Assembly (NCBI RefSeq): GCF_016908775.1
Contig: NZ_JAFBEP010000002.1
Coordinates: forward strand, 124,001 to 188,000
DNA length: 64,000 bases
Direction of reading: 5' to 3'
From: Defluviitalea raffinosedens
Lineage (GTDB): Bacteria > Bacillota > Clostridia > Lachnospirales > Defluviitaleaceae
Shown here piece by piece: positions 8,511-17,558 of this stretch (positions are counted from its first letter, which is position 1; the number at the start of each line of letters is the position of its first letter). The translations under genes and the position numbers were made by a program. The notes under the pieces are model-generated. The model worked only from the letters and a program-made list of their open reading frames with translations, ran no database searches and had not been told where the DNA came from.

Positions 8511-9611
8511 ATGGCAGGATCCATATTCGGAAAGCATTTTCAAATATCCACCTGGGGGGAATCCCATGGGAAAGCTCTCGGCGTTGTCATTGACGGCTGT
8601 CCTGCTGGCATTTCACTTTCTGAAGAGGATATTCAGAAAGATTTAGATAGACGAAAACCCGGTCAATCTCCTTTTTCCACTCCCCGTAAAGAAAGCGATA
8701 AAGTTGAAATTCTCTCAGGCGTATTCGAAGGAAAAACAACAGGAACTCCCATTTCCTTGATCGTATACAATACCAATCAGAGATCCTACGACTATTCAGA
8801 AATAGCCAAATGCTACCGTCCCGGTCATGCAGACTTCACTTATGATGAAAAATATGGGTTTAGGGATTATCGAGGAGGTGGACGTTCTTCCGGTCGTGAA
8901 ACCACCGCAAGGGTTGCTGCAGGAGCCATTGCAAAAAAAATCCTTGCAGAATTCGGTGTAGACATTATGGCTTATACTCTCTCCATTGGCCCTGTTTCTA
9001 TCGATCCAGCGAAGTTTAAGCGAGATGAAATATTTAACAATTTCCTGGCTATGCCGGATCAAGAAGCGGCAGAAAAGGCAGCAGCTTATCTCCATGAAAT
9101 CAAAGAAAGAGAAGACTCTGCCGGAGGGATGATTGAATGTGTAGTCAATGGTCTTCCCAGTGGTGTTGGAGAGCCCGTGTTTGAAAAATTGGATGCAATG
9201 CTTGGAAAAGCCATCCTTTCAATCGGCGCCGTAAAAGGCGTAGAATTTGGCAGTGGATTTAATGCCGCCAGAATGACAGGCTGGGAAAACAATGACTTCT
9301 TTCAGTACGATGAAGAAGGGCACCTTACGAAATTATCCAATAATGCCGGTGGTATTGTAGGAGGCATCAGCGACGGTTTCCCCATTGTCTTTAGAGCTGC
9401 CATTAAACCCACTTCTTCTATTCACAGAATGCAGAAAACTGTTAATAAAGCAGGGCAAAACATAGAACTGCAAGTAGAAGGACGCCACGACCCAATTATC
9501 GTTCCCAGGGCTGTAATCGTGGTAGAAGCTATGACAGCTCTTACTTTGGTAGACTATCTGTTTGAAAGAATCTTTTCCAGAATTGATCTGATTAAAAAAG
9601 CGCTTTTATAA
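8511..9611 (+). CDS. aroC: Chorismate synthase
   Basis: 366 residues, normal length. Converts 5-enolpyruvylshikimate-3-phosphate to chorismate using reduced FMN, the last common step to aromatic amino acids. Motifs: TWGESHGKALGVVIDGCPAG at the N-terminus, RRKPGQS, YRPGHADFTY, RGGGRSSGRETTARVAAGA and GRHDPIIVPRAV near the end. AAAGGAGGG lies seven bases before the ATG. It stands alone on the plus strand between tgt and queA, splitting the usual queA-tgt pair; no other shikimate gene is nearby. Confidence 0.97.
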   Translation: MAGSIFGKHFQISTWGESHGKALGVVIDGCPAGISLSEEDIQKDLDRRKPGQSPFSTPRKESDKVEILSGVFEGKTTGTPISLIVYNTNQRSYDYSEIAKCYRPGHADFTYDEKYGFRDYRGGGRSSGRETTARVAAGAIAKKILAEFGVDIMAYTLSIGPVSIDPAKFKRDEIFNNFLAMPDQEAAEKAAAYLHEIKEREDSAGGMIECVVNGLPSGVGEPVFEKLDAMLGKAILSIGAVKGVEFGSGFNAARMTGWENNDFFQYDEEGHLTKLSNNAGGIVGGISDGFPIVFRAAIKPTSSIHRMQKTVNKAGQNIELQVEGRHDPIIVPRAVIVVEAMTALTLVDYLFERIFSRIDLIKKALL

Positions 9612-9615
9612 GAAA

Positions 9616-9666
9616 AAAAGTGCCTGTTTTCACATGAATATGTGTACAAACAGGCACCATTTTTAT
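9616..9666. terminator. Bidirectional terminator between aroC and queA
   Basis: Arms GTGCCTGTTT (9620-9629) and AAACAGGCAC (9648-9657) with an inner CACAT/ATGTG stem; A-run before and T-run after make it usable from both sides. Confidence 0.85.
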
Positions 9667-10688
9667 TTTATAAACATGGCATCTCCAAAGCTAAAGAATC
9701 GATATTTCATATCCACAGCAGTTTTATAAGCATTAAGAATAATTTCTCGGCTTGCCAGGGCAGATACCAGCATGATTAATGTAGACTCAGGAAGATGGAA
9801 GTTAGTAATCAGAGCATCAACGATTTTAAATTGATAGCCCGGATAAATAAAAATATCTGTCCAGCCGCTCTTTGCCTGAACCACTCCATTTTCATCCGTA
9901 CAGGATTCCAGAGTTCTGCAGCTGGTGGTTCCCACGGCTATAATCCGTCCTCCATTTTGCTTGCATCGGTTGATTTTATCTGCTTCCTCCTGGTCAATCC
10001 AGCAGTATTCAGAATGCATTTTATGCTCCAATACATTTTCAACTTTTACAGGTCTGAAAGTTCCCAATCCCACATGGAGAGTCACATTGGCAATTTCTAT
10101 ATTCTTTTCTTTGATTTCTTCCAGTAACTCTTTCGTAAAATGAAGGCCAGCTGTAGGCGCAGCAGCCGATCCTTTATGCTTTGCATAAACGGTTTGGTAT
10201 CTTTCTTTATCCTTAAGCTGGTGGGTAATATAAGGAGGCAAAGGCATTTCACCCAAAGCGTCCAACACCTGTTCAAAGATTCCTTCATAAATTAAATGTA
10301 CGATTCTCTTTCCATCATCAATGATCTCTTCTACTTCTGCTTTGAGTTCTCCGTTCCCGAAAATTATAACATCCCCTGGACGGGCCTTTTTCCCGGGCTT
10401 CACCAAAGCTTCCCATCGGTCATTATCTTTTCTGGTTAAAAGAAGTACCTCCACCTTGGCCCCTGTATTTTCTCTGGCACCGATCAATCTTGCAGGGATT
10501 ACTTTTGTATTGTTTAGTACCAGGCAATCTCCTGGATTTAAATAGGAGACTATGTCTTTAAAATGTTTATGTTCCATTTCTCCGGTTTTTTTATCTAATA
10601 TCAGAAGCCTTGAGGAACTTCTGTCTTCCAAAGGGTCCTGAGCAATGAGTTCTTCGGGTAAATCATAATAAAAATCATGTACGTTCAT
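9663..10688 (-). CDS. queA: S-adenosylmethionine:tRNA ribosyltransferase-isomerase
   Basis: 341 residues. Transfers and isomerises ribose from SAM onto preQ1 in tRNA to make epoxyqueuosine, the step after Tgt. Signature stretches: [19 protein letters not shown] at the N-terminus, [25 protein letters not shown], and [10 protein letters not shown] near the C-terminus. GGAG lies seven bases before the ATG at 10688; an ATG at 10691 and a TTG at 10706 are in frame but worse spaced. Repeat copy B lies about 78 bases upstream. Confidence 0.96.
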   Translation of the reverse strand: MNVHDFYYDLPEELIAQDPLEDRSSSRLLILDKKTGEMEHKHFKDIVSYLNPGDCLVLNNTKVIPARLIGARENTGAKVEVLLLTRKDNDRWEALVKPGKKARPGDVIIFGNGELKAEVEEIIDDGKRIVHLIYEGIFEQVLDALGEMPLPPYITHQLKDKERYQTVYAKHKGSAAAPTAGLHFTKELLEEIKEKNIEIANVTLHVGLGTFRPVKVENVLEHKMHSEYCWIDQEEADKINRCKQNGGRIIAVGTTSCRTLESCTDENGVVQAKSGWTDIFIYPGYQFKIVDALITNFHLPESTLIMLVSALASREIILNAYKTAVDMKYRFFSFGDAMFIK

Positions 10689-10765
10689 CATCGTTCTCCA
10701 TTCCAATCATTCATAAAATGTATGTATTATTTTTCCCTAATTATAAAGAAAATTCTCTTGTGTTT

Positions 10766-10909
10766 CAACAAGAAAGAGGTTCGCAAATAAAACTCTTTCG
10801 CTGAGTGCGGTCGGCAAAGCCGGCAAAATACAATATGAACGTGTGTGTATCCTGACGGAGGATTTTTATTACATAGGAAATCCTTAATGATTTCCTATGT
10901 AATAAAAAA
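10766..10909. repeat. 144-bp interspersed structured element, copy B
   Basis: Same orientation as copy A. Middle hairpin GTCGGC 10810-10815 with GCCGGC 10819-10824; terminal hairpin is a perfect 20-bp inverted repeat, 10863-10882 with 10889-10908. The right end coincides with the T-tract of the terminator of the 48-residue gene; queA follows on the other side. Confidence 0.8.
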
Positions 10910-10944
10910 CGGTGTCTGTTCGTTTTCTTTTACCAACAGACACC
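10903..10944 (-). terminator. Terminator of the 48-residue gene
   Basis: Ten-bp perfect stem GGTGTCTGTT/AACAGACACC (10911-10920 and 10935-10944); on the minus strand it is followed by GTTTTTTATT, which belongs to repeat copy B. Confidence 0.8.
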
Positions 10945-10950
10945 ATCCAT

Positions 10951-11097
10951 TTATCTGCTTTTTTCATGTTTGCTTTCGTGTACACCTATTTTCTGACCAT
11001 CCACAATTCCTACATCTGCATTATCTCTGGGTTCCATTTTTCTTAATTCCGGATTGCTCTTTTCTCTGTCCTTCATGCGATTTTTATTGTTGTCCAT
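10951..11097 (-). CDS. Small charged protein of unknown function (48 residues)
   Basis: Highly charged, no hydrophobic helix, no Cys: begins MDNNKNRMKDREKSNPEL and ends in a Lys/His/Glu-rich tail. AAAGGAG lies nine bases before the ATG and a strong terminator follows the stop, so it looks like a real single-gene transcript. Composition recalls small cytosolic or spore-packing proteins, but no family is recognised. Shorter than most gene finders report. Confidence 0.65.
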   Translation of the reverse strand: MDNNKNRMKDREKSNPELRKMEPRDNADVGIVDGQKIGVHESKHEKSR

Positions 11098-11224
11098 GAT
11101 CTATAGCTCCTTTAATGGTTTCTTGCAATATTATTATGAATACAAATTCAAAAAAATATTCAAAAAGTCTCCACATCCTGGGGATGTTTGATGCTAATAA
11201 CAGAGCCAAAAAGGTAAAGCTGTA

Positions 11225-12520
11225 TTAGGAATTTTCATACATCATAGAACCGGCTTCTGTATTTTTATCAAAGTTAAATTGATCTATCAACCAAATATTA
11301 TTCATATCTTTTACAATAAGCGTAATCGGTTGTTTTGAAGTAAAACCTCCATTGTGTTGATCTATGGAAGTTAATTCCACAATCGCACCTTTTACTGCAT
11401 AGCTGTCGTCAGATAACTTTTCTATACTTAATATTTCTATATGATCAGGATAAGGACTGGAGGTTAATCTCCCGGGAGCATTCTGAATGTCTTTCTGCCA
11501 TTTTTCTAAGAGGGAAGAGGTTACTAAATCTTTATAATTCTCTACAATACTCTTTTTAACCATCTCTTCCGGTGCTAAAAGAGAAACCATTTGAATTTTA
11601 CTGCCAAACTCTAAAACCAAATCCTGAACTGCTTTTTTATCCCTTTCATCATTGCTTTGATTTAAAACAGACAAGTCTCCTTGAATTTTTTCTATATTGC
11701 CTTTCTCGAATCTAACGATAAGGTAAGGATAAGTTAAAGCTTGAGTCACCATAGCATCTTTCCCTGGACTATTTAGTGTTGCGTGAACATAGGCTGTACC
11801 GGGAGTAACTTCCGTAATACTGTCTACTGTAATACTGTAACCTCCGGTGTTTTTTTCTCCTGCTGCGATCAGCACATATTGCCACTGCCCATCGGATATT
11901 GAATGAAATCCTCCTTTATAAGAGTTGTTCTGATACCACTGTGCCAAAATCTCATTGTCATCCAGCACTTCTTTTCCTACGACTTCAAATGCTATAGGTC
12001 TCTCTACCTGAATAATTTCATCGTCTTCATATGTATTAATAATCATCGCTCGCAAGTCTTTATTCCATTCCACCTTAGCTCCTAAAGTCTGAGCCACAAA
12101 TCTTCCGGGTACAAAGGTACGGCCATCAGATATTTTAGCTGGGACTTCCAGCTTTAATATCTCTTCTGTTGAAGTTCCACTGGTATTTCTTATAGCTTTA
12201 GCCGTATCTTTCCCCACAATCAATTGAATTTTGATATCTTCTGTATCAATATGGATCAATTTTTGCTCTGGATGCCATTCCACCTTAGCCCCCAACTTTT
12301 CCAGCACTCCTCTTAAAGGAATTAAAGTAGTATTATTTTCAATGAAAGGTTCTGCATCTGTTTCAAGCCACTGATTATTAACCTGAATGCTTATTTTTTT
12401 AGCGTTTTCTGTTACTTTACTGGTCAAATGATCTTTTGACATCGCTAATGCCGTACCAGATGAAAGCATTACACAACCTATCCCTAATGCAATCCCTTTG
12501 ATTAATCTTGATCTGTACAT
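11225..12520 (-). CDS. Secreted copper-amine-oxidase-N-like domain protein
   Basis: 431 residues with a signal peptide (hydrophobic core about residues 9-26, cut near SGTALA). Residues 40-165 match the copper amine oxidase N-terminal-like domain seen in clostridial surface proteins: the repeats TLIPLRGVLEKLGAKVEWHP and TFVPGRFVAQTLGAKVEWNK are its two halves. The C-terminal 260 residues are a separate extracellular module with no recognised motif. No amine oxidase activity is implied. AAGGAGA precedes the ATG. Monocistronic. Confidence 0.8.
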   Translation of the reverse strand: MYRSRLIKGIALGIGCVMLSSGTALAMSKDHLTSKVTENAKKISIQVNNQWLETDAEPFIENNTTLIPLRGVLEKLGAKVEWHPEQKLIHIDTEDIKIQLIVGKDTAKAIRNTSGTSTEEILKLEVPAKISDGRTFVPGRFVAQTLGAKVEWNKDLRAMIINTYEDDEIIQVERPIAFEVVGKEVLDDNEILAQWYQNNSYKGGFHSISDGQWQYVLIAAGEKNTGGYSITVDSITEVTPGTAYVHATLNSPGKDAMVTQALTYPYLIVRFEKGNIEKIQGDLSVLNQSNDERDKKAVQDLVLEFGSKIQMVSLLAPEEMVKKSIVENYKDLVTSSLLEKWQKDIQNAPGRLTSSPYPDHIEILSIEKLSDDSYAVKGAIVELTSIDQHNGGFTSKQPITLIVKDMNNIWLIDQFNFDKNTEAGSMMYENS

Positions 12521-12698
12521 ATTGCATTTCTCCTTATCTATGTAAAATTTATTTTTAATAAATTAGACGAAAATATTAGATAAATGTTCCATCACTCATA
12601 AAATTTTTTCGTAAGATTAATTGCTATAATCCCTGTATGATCTTTTTGATAATACAAATACTAATTTATGTCCATTCAAAATTGAAAGGAGTTATTCT

Positions 12699-12902
12699 AT
12701 GAACAGAGTGCATTATCAGGTTAATGGTATGCAGAATGAGAATTTTAAGAATCAAATCAAAAATGCATTAGATAAAATTGAAGGCGTACAAATGGTTAAT
12801 GTAGACTTAAGAAGAGGCTCTGTAGAAGTAGGCTATAATGAACCCGCTGATGAAGAAGAAATTAAGGAATGCATAGAAAAAACCGGATGTACAATTGAGT
12901 AA
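12699..12902 (+). CDS. HMA-fold small protein lacking the CxxC metal site
   Basis: 67 residues with the beta-alpha-beta-beta-alpha-beta pattern of heavy-metal-associated domains: an N-terminal strand and GM turn, a helix, IEGVQMVNVDLRRGSVEVGY, and a C-terminal helix and strand. The usual GMxCxxC is replaced by GMQNENF, so copper chaperone function is unlikely; two Cys occur later (ECIEKTGC). GAAAGGAG lies upstream. Monocistronic, with a following hairpin. Confidence 0.75.
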   Translation: MNRVHYQVNGMQNENFKNQIKNALDKIEGVQMVNVDLRRGSVEVGYNEPADEEEIKECIEKTGCTIE

Positions 12903-12908
12903 ATTATA

Positions 12909-12936
12909 AAAAGGTACCTGCAAAAGGTACCCCTTT
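12909..12936 (+). terminator. Terminator of the HMA-like gene
   Basis: AAAGGTACC, a seven-base loop and GGTACC followed by CCTTTATTA; a modest stem with short T-run. Confidence 0.55.
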
Positions 12937-12945
12937 ATTATGAAT

Positions 12946-14049
12946 TTAATACTTGGAAATTCTTTCTACCGGGCTAAAGCCTTTCGTCTTCATAAACTTC
13001 ATATTGTGTCTGAAATTTTTCATAGCATCTGACGGATCTATGGCTTCAAAATTAAGGCCATTTAATACTTCTCTGTTAAATACAACGGATAAAATAGTAA
13101 TTTCATCATGATATCCTGTTTCCGTATTCAGAGCATTATCCACCGCATGGACAATCACAGTACTAACAGGCAACAGAGCAAACATATCCCTTGCAATTCT
13201 TATGGCACAACTGCAAACATAATCCTGTACAATTTCATAATAGGCTGTTTTGCTTAAAGCTTTTTTCGACAGTTTGCCTGTTTGAGTAAGACTTAGGGAA
13301 TAGTTTGGTACTACCGTTTCTGATTTCACTTTAAATTCAACCTCAAGAACATCCGGATGATCCGTACCAAATTCAAAATCACTTCCAAATTCTAAAAGAT
13401 CATCCAGTGGATTCATTTCATCTATAACTTCTAAATACGCATCTATATCTCCAGTAATAATACGCTCAGCGAGTTCGTGAAATTTCTTCCATTCCTCATA
13501 ATCTTCCCTGTCTTCCCTGGCAGCCTTTTCAATAGCTTCTTTTAATACCAGCTCCTTTTTTTCCCTAAGGGGCTTAATGAGTTTTTCCAAGAAACGAGGT
13601 TTGTAATTTTCAAATTCATTTCTTGCCTTTGCTTGTTTGGGGCCAATCTCTTGGGGACTAAAAGGTTCTTTTAAAGAATAGATGTGATGCCAATCTACGG
13701 TTTCATCACATTCTTTATGAATACCCCGAAGTACTTCAATTAAATTATTGTATTCTTCCACAAGAAGAGCATTCTTCTGTCGTTCATCCTTTACTTGCTG
13801 CACTTTTTGCATTTGAATTTGCTGTCTTTTATCATAAGCAGAGGAAGTGTATTTTCTTTTCTTTCCTCCAGATGAAGTGACATAAGAAATTCCAGTCCCA
13901 GGAATACCAATAGAGGATGTTCTCCTACCGCTAGAATGAATGGAATATCTTAGACCTTTTGTTCCAAAACTTAGACTTGCTCCCTTTTTACCAAAGTTTA
14001 CTCGAACACCTTTACCTAGCTTTATACTTTTGCGCATCCTAAGTCCCAT
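12946..14049 (-). CDS. DUF4236 domain protein
   Basis: 367 residues. The first 55 residues (RKSIKLGKGVRVNFGKKG, SFGTKGLRYS, TSSIGIPGTGISY) match DUF4236, a short basic glycine-rich module of unknown role at the start of many bacterial proteins. Residues 80-200 are a long charged coiled-coil-like stretch; the C-terminal 150 residues look like a mixed alpha/beta domain. No TM helix. AGAGGA precedes the ATG. Monocistronic; function unknown. Confidence 0.75.
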   Translation of the reverse strand: MGLRMRKSIKLGKGVRVNFGKKGASLSFGTKGLRYSIHSSGRRTSSIGIPGTGISYVTSSGGKKRKYTSSAYDKRQQIQMQKVQQVKDERQKNALLVEEYNNLIEVLRGIHKECDETVDWHHIYSLKEPFSPQEIGPKQAKARNEFENYKPRFLEKLIKPLREKKELVLKEAIEKAAREDREDYEEWKKFHELAERIITGDIDAYLEVIDEMNPLDDLLEFGSDFEFGTDHPDVLEVEFKVKSETVVPNYSLSLTQTGKLSKKALSKTAYYEIVQDYVCSCAIRIARDMFALLPVSTVIVHAVDNALNTETGYHDEITILSVVFNREVLNGLNFEAIDPSDAMKNFRHNMKFMKTKGFSPVERISKY

Positions 14050-14164
14050 ATTCGAATCCTCTTTTCTTTATATAATTTCTATTAATTTATATAATTTCTA
14101 CATAATAGTATATCATATAAACCTATTTTATATTTTTCTTTTTTAATCTACACCCAATAAAAAT

Positions 14165-14188
14165 ACCGAGAGAATTCTTTCCCTCGGT
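14165..14188 (-). terminator. Terminator of the DUF4097 gene
   Basis: On the minus strand ACCGAG, a 12-base interior and CTCGGT are followed by ATTTTTATT, just beyond the stop codon at 14195. Confidence 0.7.
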
Positions 14189-14194
14189 TTTTGA

Positions 14195-15202
14195 TTATTC
14201 TATTTCTATTGTACCATTGCTTGTATGTATTTCTATATCTACTTTTATATTAGCTTTATCATAATTCCCCGTTTCTCCATTTAAAACTTTTTCTGTATTC
14301 TCATTAACGTTAAAATTATCCAGCTTATGGGCTATGATTGAATTGCTTGTATCGGCATCTATTCTATAGCCTATTTCTTTTGTATCCAACAAATCTAACT
14401 TAACGCTGGCATTTGAAGTAACAAATATCCATCTGTACTTATTATTGGAATCCAAATGATCTGATTCAAAATTAATTGCTCCATTGGAAGTCTGTATCAC
14501 CATATCTTTTCCTTTAACAAGTTCTAAATCCACTTTGGCATTGCTGGTGTTAACTTCTACTTCATCTCCAGAAACGTCATCCAGTTCTACTGATCCATTG
14601 CTCGTTTTAATATCCAGCTTTTTTCCTCTCCATCCTTCTACATCAACCTTGGCATTGGATGTTTCCAAGAGGGCAGTTAAACTGTCTAATTCAGCCATTT
14701 CCAGTCTGCCATTACTGGTTTTTATATGGATATCCTCAAAAATTCCTTCTGGTATCTCCGCTTTTATTGAAAGACTTCTAAACTTACTTTTATCATAATC
14801 TAAATAAACTTTTCCGTCATCCTCTATAATATCTAAAACCACAGATTTTCCCAAAGTAGACATTGAAGGTTGATATACGATATTCAATTTAATTTTTTGG
14901 CCTTCAGTGCCTTCTAATATAACGGTACCATTTCGTCCTTCCAGGAATAATTCTCCACCATTCAAATGAGAAATATCCTTACTTAATTTAATCTCTTTTT
15001 CTGTTCCAGACATTGAAAAATTTGAGATACCCATCAAACACAAACCAATTATAGCCAATAAAAGAATATTGTTTCTTCGCTTTCGAAAATGCTTTTGCTG
15101 CTTTGAAGGTTCATAATCCTTAAGAGGAATATACCCTTGATCAGGAAACTTTTTCTGGCCATTACCATGATCGTTTGGAACGAATCCATTATTATCTTGC
15201 AC
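14195..15202 (-). CDS. Membrane-anchored DUF4097-type beta-repeat protein
   Basis: 335 residues: a polar cytoplasmic N-terminus (about 45), one TM helix (about 46-64), then a repetitive all-beta outside domain. The word TSN recurs about every 20 residues (KTSNGRLEM, ETSNAKVDV, KTSNGSVEL, NTSNAKVDL, QTSNGAINF, VTSNASVKL, DTSNSIIAH, HTSNGTIEI), typical of DUF4097/YvlB beta-solenoid repeats. Members sit near envelope-stress genes in other Firmicutes; here the gene is alone. Start is a GTG with GGAGGAGG upstream. Confidence 0.8.
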   Translation of the reverse strand: MQDNNGFVPNDHGNGQKKFPDQGYIPLKDYEPSKQQKHFRKRRNNILLLAIIGLCLMGISNFSMSGTEKEIKLSKDISHLNGGELFLEGRNGTVILEGTEGQKIKLNIVYQPSMSTLGKSVVLDIIEDDGKVYLDYDKSKFRSLSIKAEIPEGIFEDIHIKTSNGRLEMAELDSLTALLETSNAKVDVEGWRGKKLDIKTSNGSVELDDVSGDEVEVNTSNAKVDLELVKGKDMVIQTSNGAINFESDHLDSNNKYRWIFVTSNASVKLDLLDTKEIGYRIDADTSNSIIAHKLDNFNVNENTEKVLNGETGNYDKANIKVDIEIHTSNGTIEIE

Positions 15203-15296
15203 TTTGCCTCCTCCTTGCCTTATATGCTCTTCACTTACATCTCTATATACGAAAGGAGGAATAAAGAGTATGCATGATATTTCAATTTTTGTAAAT

Positions 15297-17558
15297 CTAT
15301 TGCCCTAAATTGTACTCTATATGAGGTATAAAGACTTTATTATCTTCGAAGGATTTAAATGAAGCGATCCAATTAGGCTGAGGAGGAGCATCTTTTTGCA
15401 GGCGTTCAGAATTAATCTGTTCATACACCCACTCATCTTCCACTATTTTTTCCACACCGAGCATTTCATGCCACTGCTCATCCGTTAAAGGCTTTTCATG
15501 TAAAAATTCATAATAACTGTATACTGTACCTCTCGCTAAATATACTTTTCCATCATGAGCCAGGGCGACTAAAATTTCATTGGGTAAGCCTGTGCCTATT
15601 TCTAAAAATGCACCAATATCTGCAATCCCCGCAACATCGGAAATCACTGCAGAACTTATGGCTTGGCTGTATTGATCAGATAAAGTATCTTCTATATATT
15701 CCAATTTCCCTCCAATGTATTTTAATTCTCTGTTTTCTTCTTCAGAAATAGGTATATTTTCCAGTTCTTTAACCGCACAGGTTCTAAATAATTCGTATAC
15801 TTCTTCCAAACTGTTCAAGGCGTATTCAAACCTTTCTGAGAGCAAATCTCTATTTTTAAGATTAATTTGTGAATATCTTACCAGCCACAACAATTTATCA
15901 TATACTTCAACTGCCGGTTCAACATAATTAGGATAATATTCTGTAAGCTCTTCGCCTCCGCCCATTTCCGCTACCGGCTGCTTTACATAAAGTATCGTAT
16001 CGTGTTTTAGTTCTGCATAACTGCCTAAACCACTGGAAATATTTTTATCTTCCCATGCCTGATTCTTCATAAACAATGGAAGTCCCTGGGTGTTTTCTTG
16101 CTTAGTCCAGACTGACTTTAATGTCCATAACCATCCGCTATACAGATTCTGTGTCCAATCTGCCTGCTCAAGGGCTTCCACTTTATTTTTCATCCTGGTC
16201 ATAACATCTGTGTAGGTCTGTTCGTCCAAGTCTTTTAAATAATTTTCCTTTGCAAGATTTTCTGCTCTCTGGCTACCAAAAGCTCCTGCCACATCCAGTC
16301 CTGTAGGAATGGGCCTTATAATTGGGAACATAAATTCTTGCATAATATTTGCATCCAAAGTATACCTCTGCCCCATAAATCTGAATTGCTTGCCTGCAGG
16401 CGTATCTACACTTCCTGTAATAAGTCTGTACTGAATTTGAGGTGATGGCAATTTTCCTAATTCTTTTAAAAGCGAATCATAATATTGCTCATCCAGAAAA
16501 TCTGTAAGTGCCACATCTTTGCCATATACATTCATAATGACTTCTTTTAAATCAAAGATTGTAACATCATCTGCTTGACCTGCCAGAAACTCAGTTGGAG
16601 CATATATTTTATCCCACAAAGCAATATCATCCTGGCCATTCATTTCAAGAAATGTAATGTACGTAATCATCATCGCCTGAATAATAGAATCAAAATCCGG
16701 ATTTTTTTCTTCCAGAGGATATCCGATTAAGCCATACCACATCATGGTTTTAAAATATTTTTCCAGAATTTCATCCCCTGCATAATGTCCTCTGACAATA
16801 AATTGTTCATAATTTATGTCAAAGCCAAATAGAGGGGATTTGGCATATCCTTTTGCATTTTCAATTTCATTTATTTCTTTTTGGGCAATAGTCATATACT
16901 CTTTTGGAATATCTCCATAGGAATCATTGATCAATTTGTTGGCTACCGCAAAATACACCATAATTTCTCCCACATGATGCTTTAAAGCTTCGTTCTCTGT
17001 TTTGGAATACAATATGGAAGTTTTCGTAAGCATATTCTGGGTAAGTTGTTGCAATGCCACATGCAATTGCTCTTTCTCAATGCCCTTTAAAAGTTCATCA
17101 TAGACCTTATGATACATATGTAAGGCCACATCGACTGTAATGAAATTTGGAATATTCTTATACTCATTTTCTTCATAAATATTGTACATCTTCATGTAAT
17201 AATAAGCCTTTTCCGGATTAGGATTCAATACGACAAAGCCATTATTAACCAATTTAGTGCTCTGCTCTTTTGAAAGACCTTCAAATCTGTCAATGTTCTC
17301 AACATTGCTAAGATCGGGGTTAATTTTATACTCAGGAACCTTTGGTGTATAGCTTGTTGGAGAAAATTCTACCTGTACATTAAAATAGTCCGTTAGATCT
17401 TTCCATACTAAAGAAAGCCCCTCTTCTTGCACTAAAATATTTCCTGATTCCCTGTCCATTTCAGCTTCATTGTTTGCAGAAACATCATTTACGTTTTTTG
17501 AGCAACCGGTTATAAGCATTACACAGCAGAGAAAAATCCCAAAAACTCGATTCAACAT
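15297..17558 (-). CDS. DUF3160 lipoprotein
   Basis: 753 residues. N-terminus MLNRVFGIFLCCVMLITGC is a lipoprotein signal with Cys19 as the lipid site. The bulk matches DUF3160, a large mostly helical extracytoplasmic domain (NFITVDVALHMYHKVYDELL, IPTGLDVAGAFGSQRAE, ELKHDTILYVKQPVAEMGG). Function unknown. The ATG directly follows the stop of the VCBS-like gene at 17559, so the two are translated from one message. Confidence 0.8.
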   Translation of the reverse strand: MLNRVFGIFLCCVMLITGCSKNVNDVSANNEAEMDRESGNILVQEEGLSLVWKDLTDYFNVQVEFSPTSYTPKVPEYKINPDLSNVENIDRFEGLSKEQSTKLVNNGFVVLNPNPEKAYYYMKMYNIYEENEYKNIPNFITVDVALHMYHKVYDELLKGIEKEQLHVALQQLTQNMLTKTSILYSKTENEALKHHVGEIMVYFAVANKLINDSYGDIPKEYMTIAQKEINEIENAKGYAKSPLFGFDINYEQFIVRGHYAGDEILEKYFKTMMWYGLIGYPLEEKNPDFDSIIQAMMITYITFLEMNGQDDIALWDKIYAPTEFLAGQADDVTIFDLKEVIMNVYGKDVALTDFLDEQYYDSLLKELGKLPSPQIQYRLITGSVDTPAGKQFRFMGQRYTLDANIMQEFMFPIIRPIPTGLDVAGAFGSQRAENLAKENYLKDLDEQTYTDVMTRMKNKVEALEQADWTQNLYSGWLWTLKSVWTKQENTQGLPLFMKNQAWEDKNISSGLGSYAELKHDTILYVKQPVAEMGGGEELTEYYPNYVEPAVEVYDKLLWLVRYSQINLKNRDLLSERFEYALNSLEEVYELFRTCAVKELENIPISEEENRELKYIGGKLEYIEDTLSDQYSQAISSAVISDVAGIADIGAFLEIGTGLPNEILVALAHDGKVYLARGTVYSYYEFLHEKPLTDEQWHEMLGVEKIVEDEWVYEQINSERLQKDAPPQPNWIASFKSFEDNKVFIPHIEYNLGQ

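Noticed and set aside
10689-10765. PreQ1 riboswitch before queA
   Set aside because: No C-rich pseudoknot loop or A-rich tail of the preQ1 type is visible in the interval.
14200-14740. Regular TSN-coding repeats as a CRISPR-like or tandem DNA array
   Set aside because: The repetition is at protein level within a coding sequence; the DNA units differ and have no uniform spacers.
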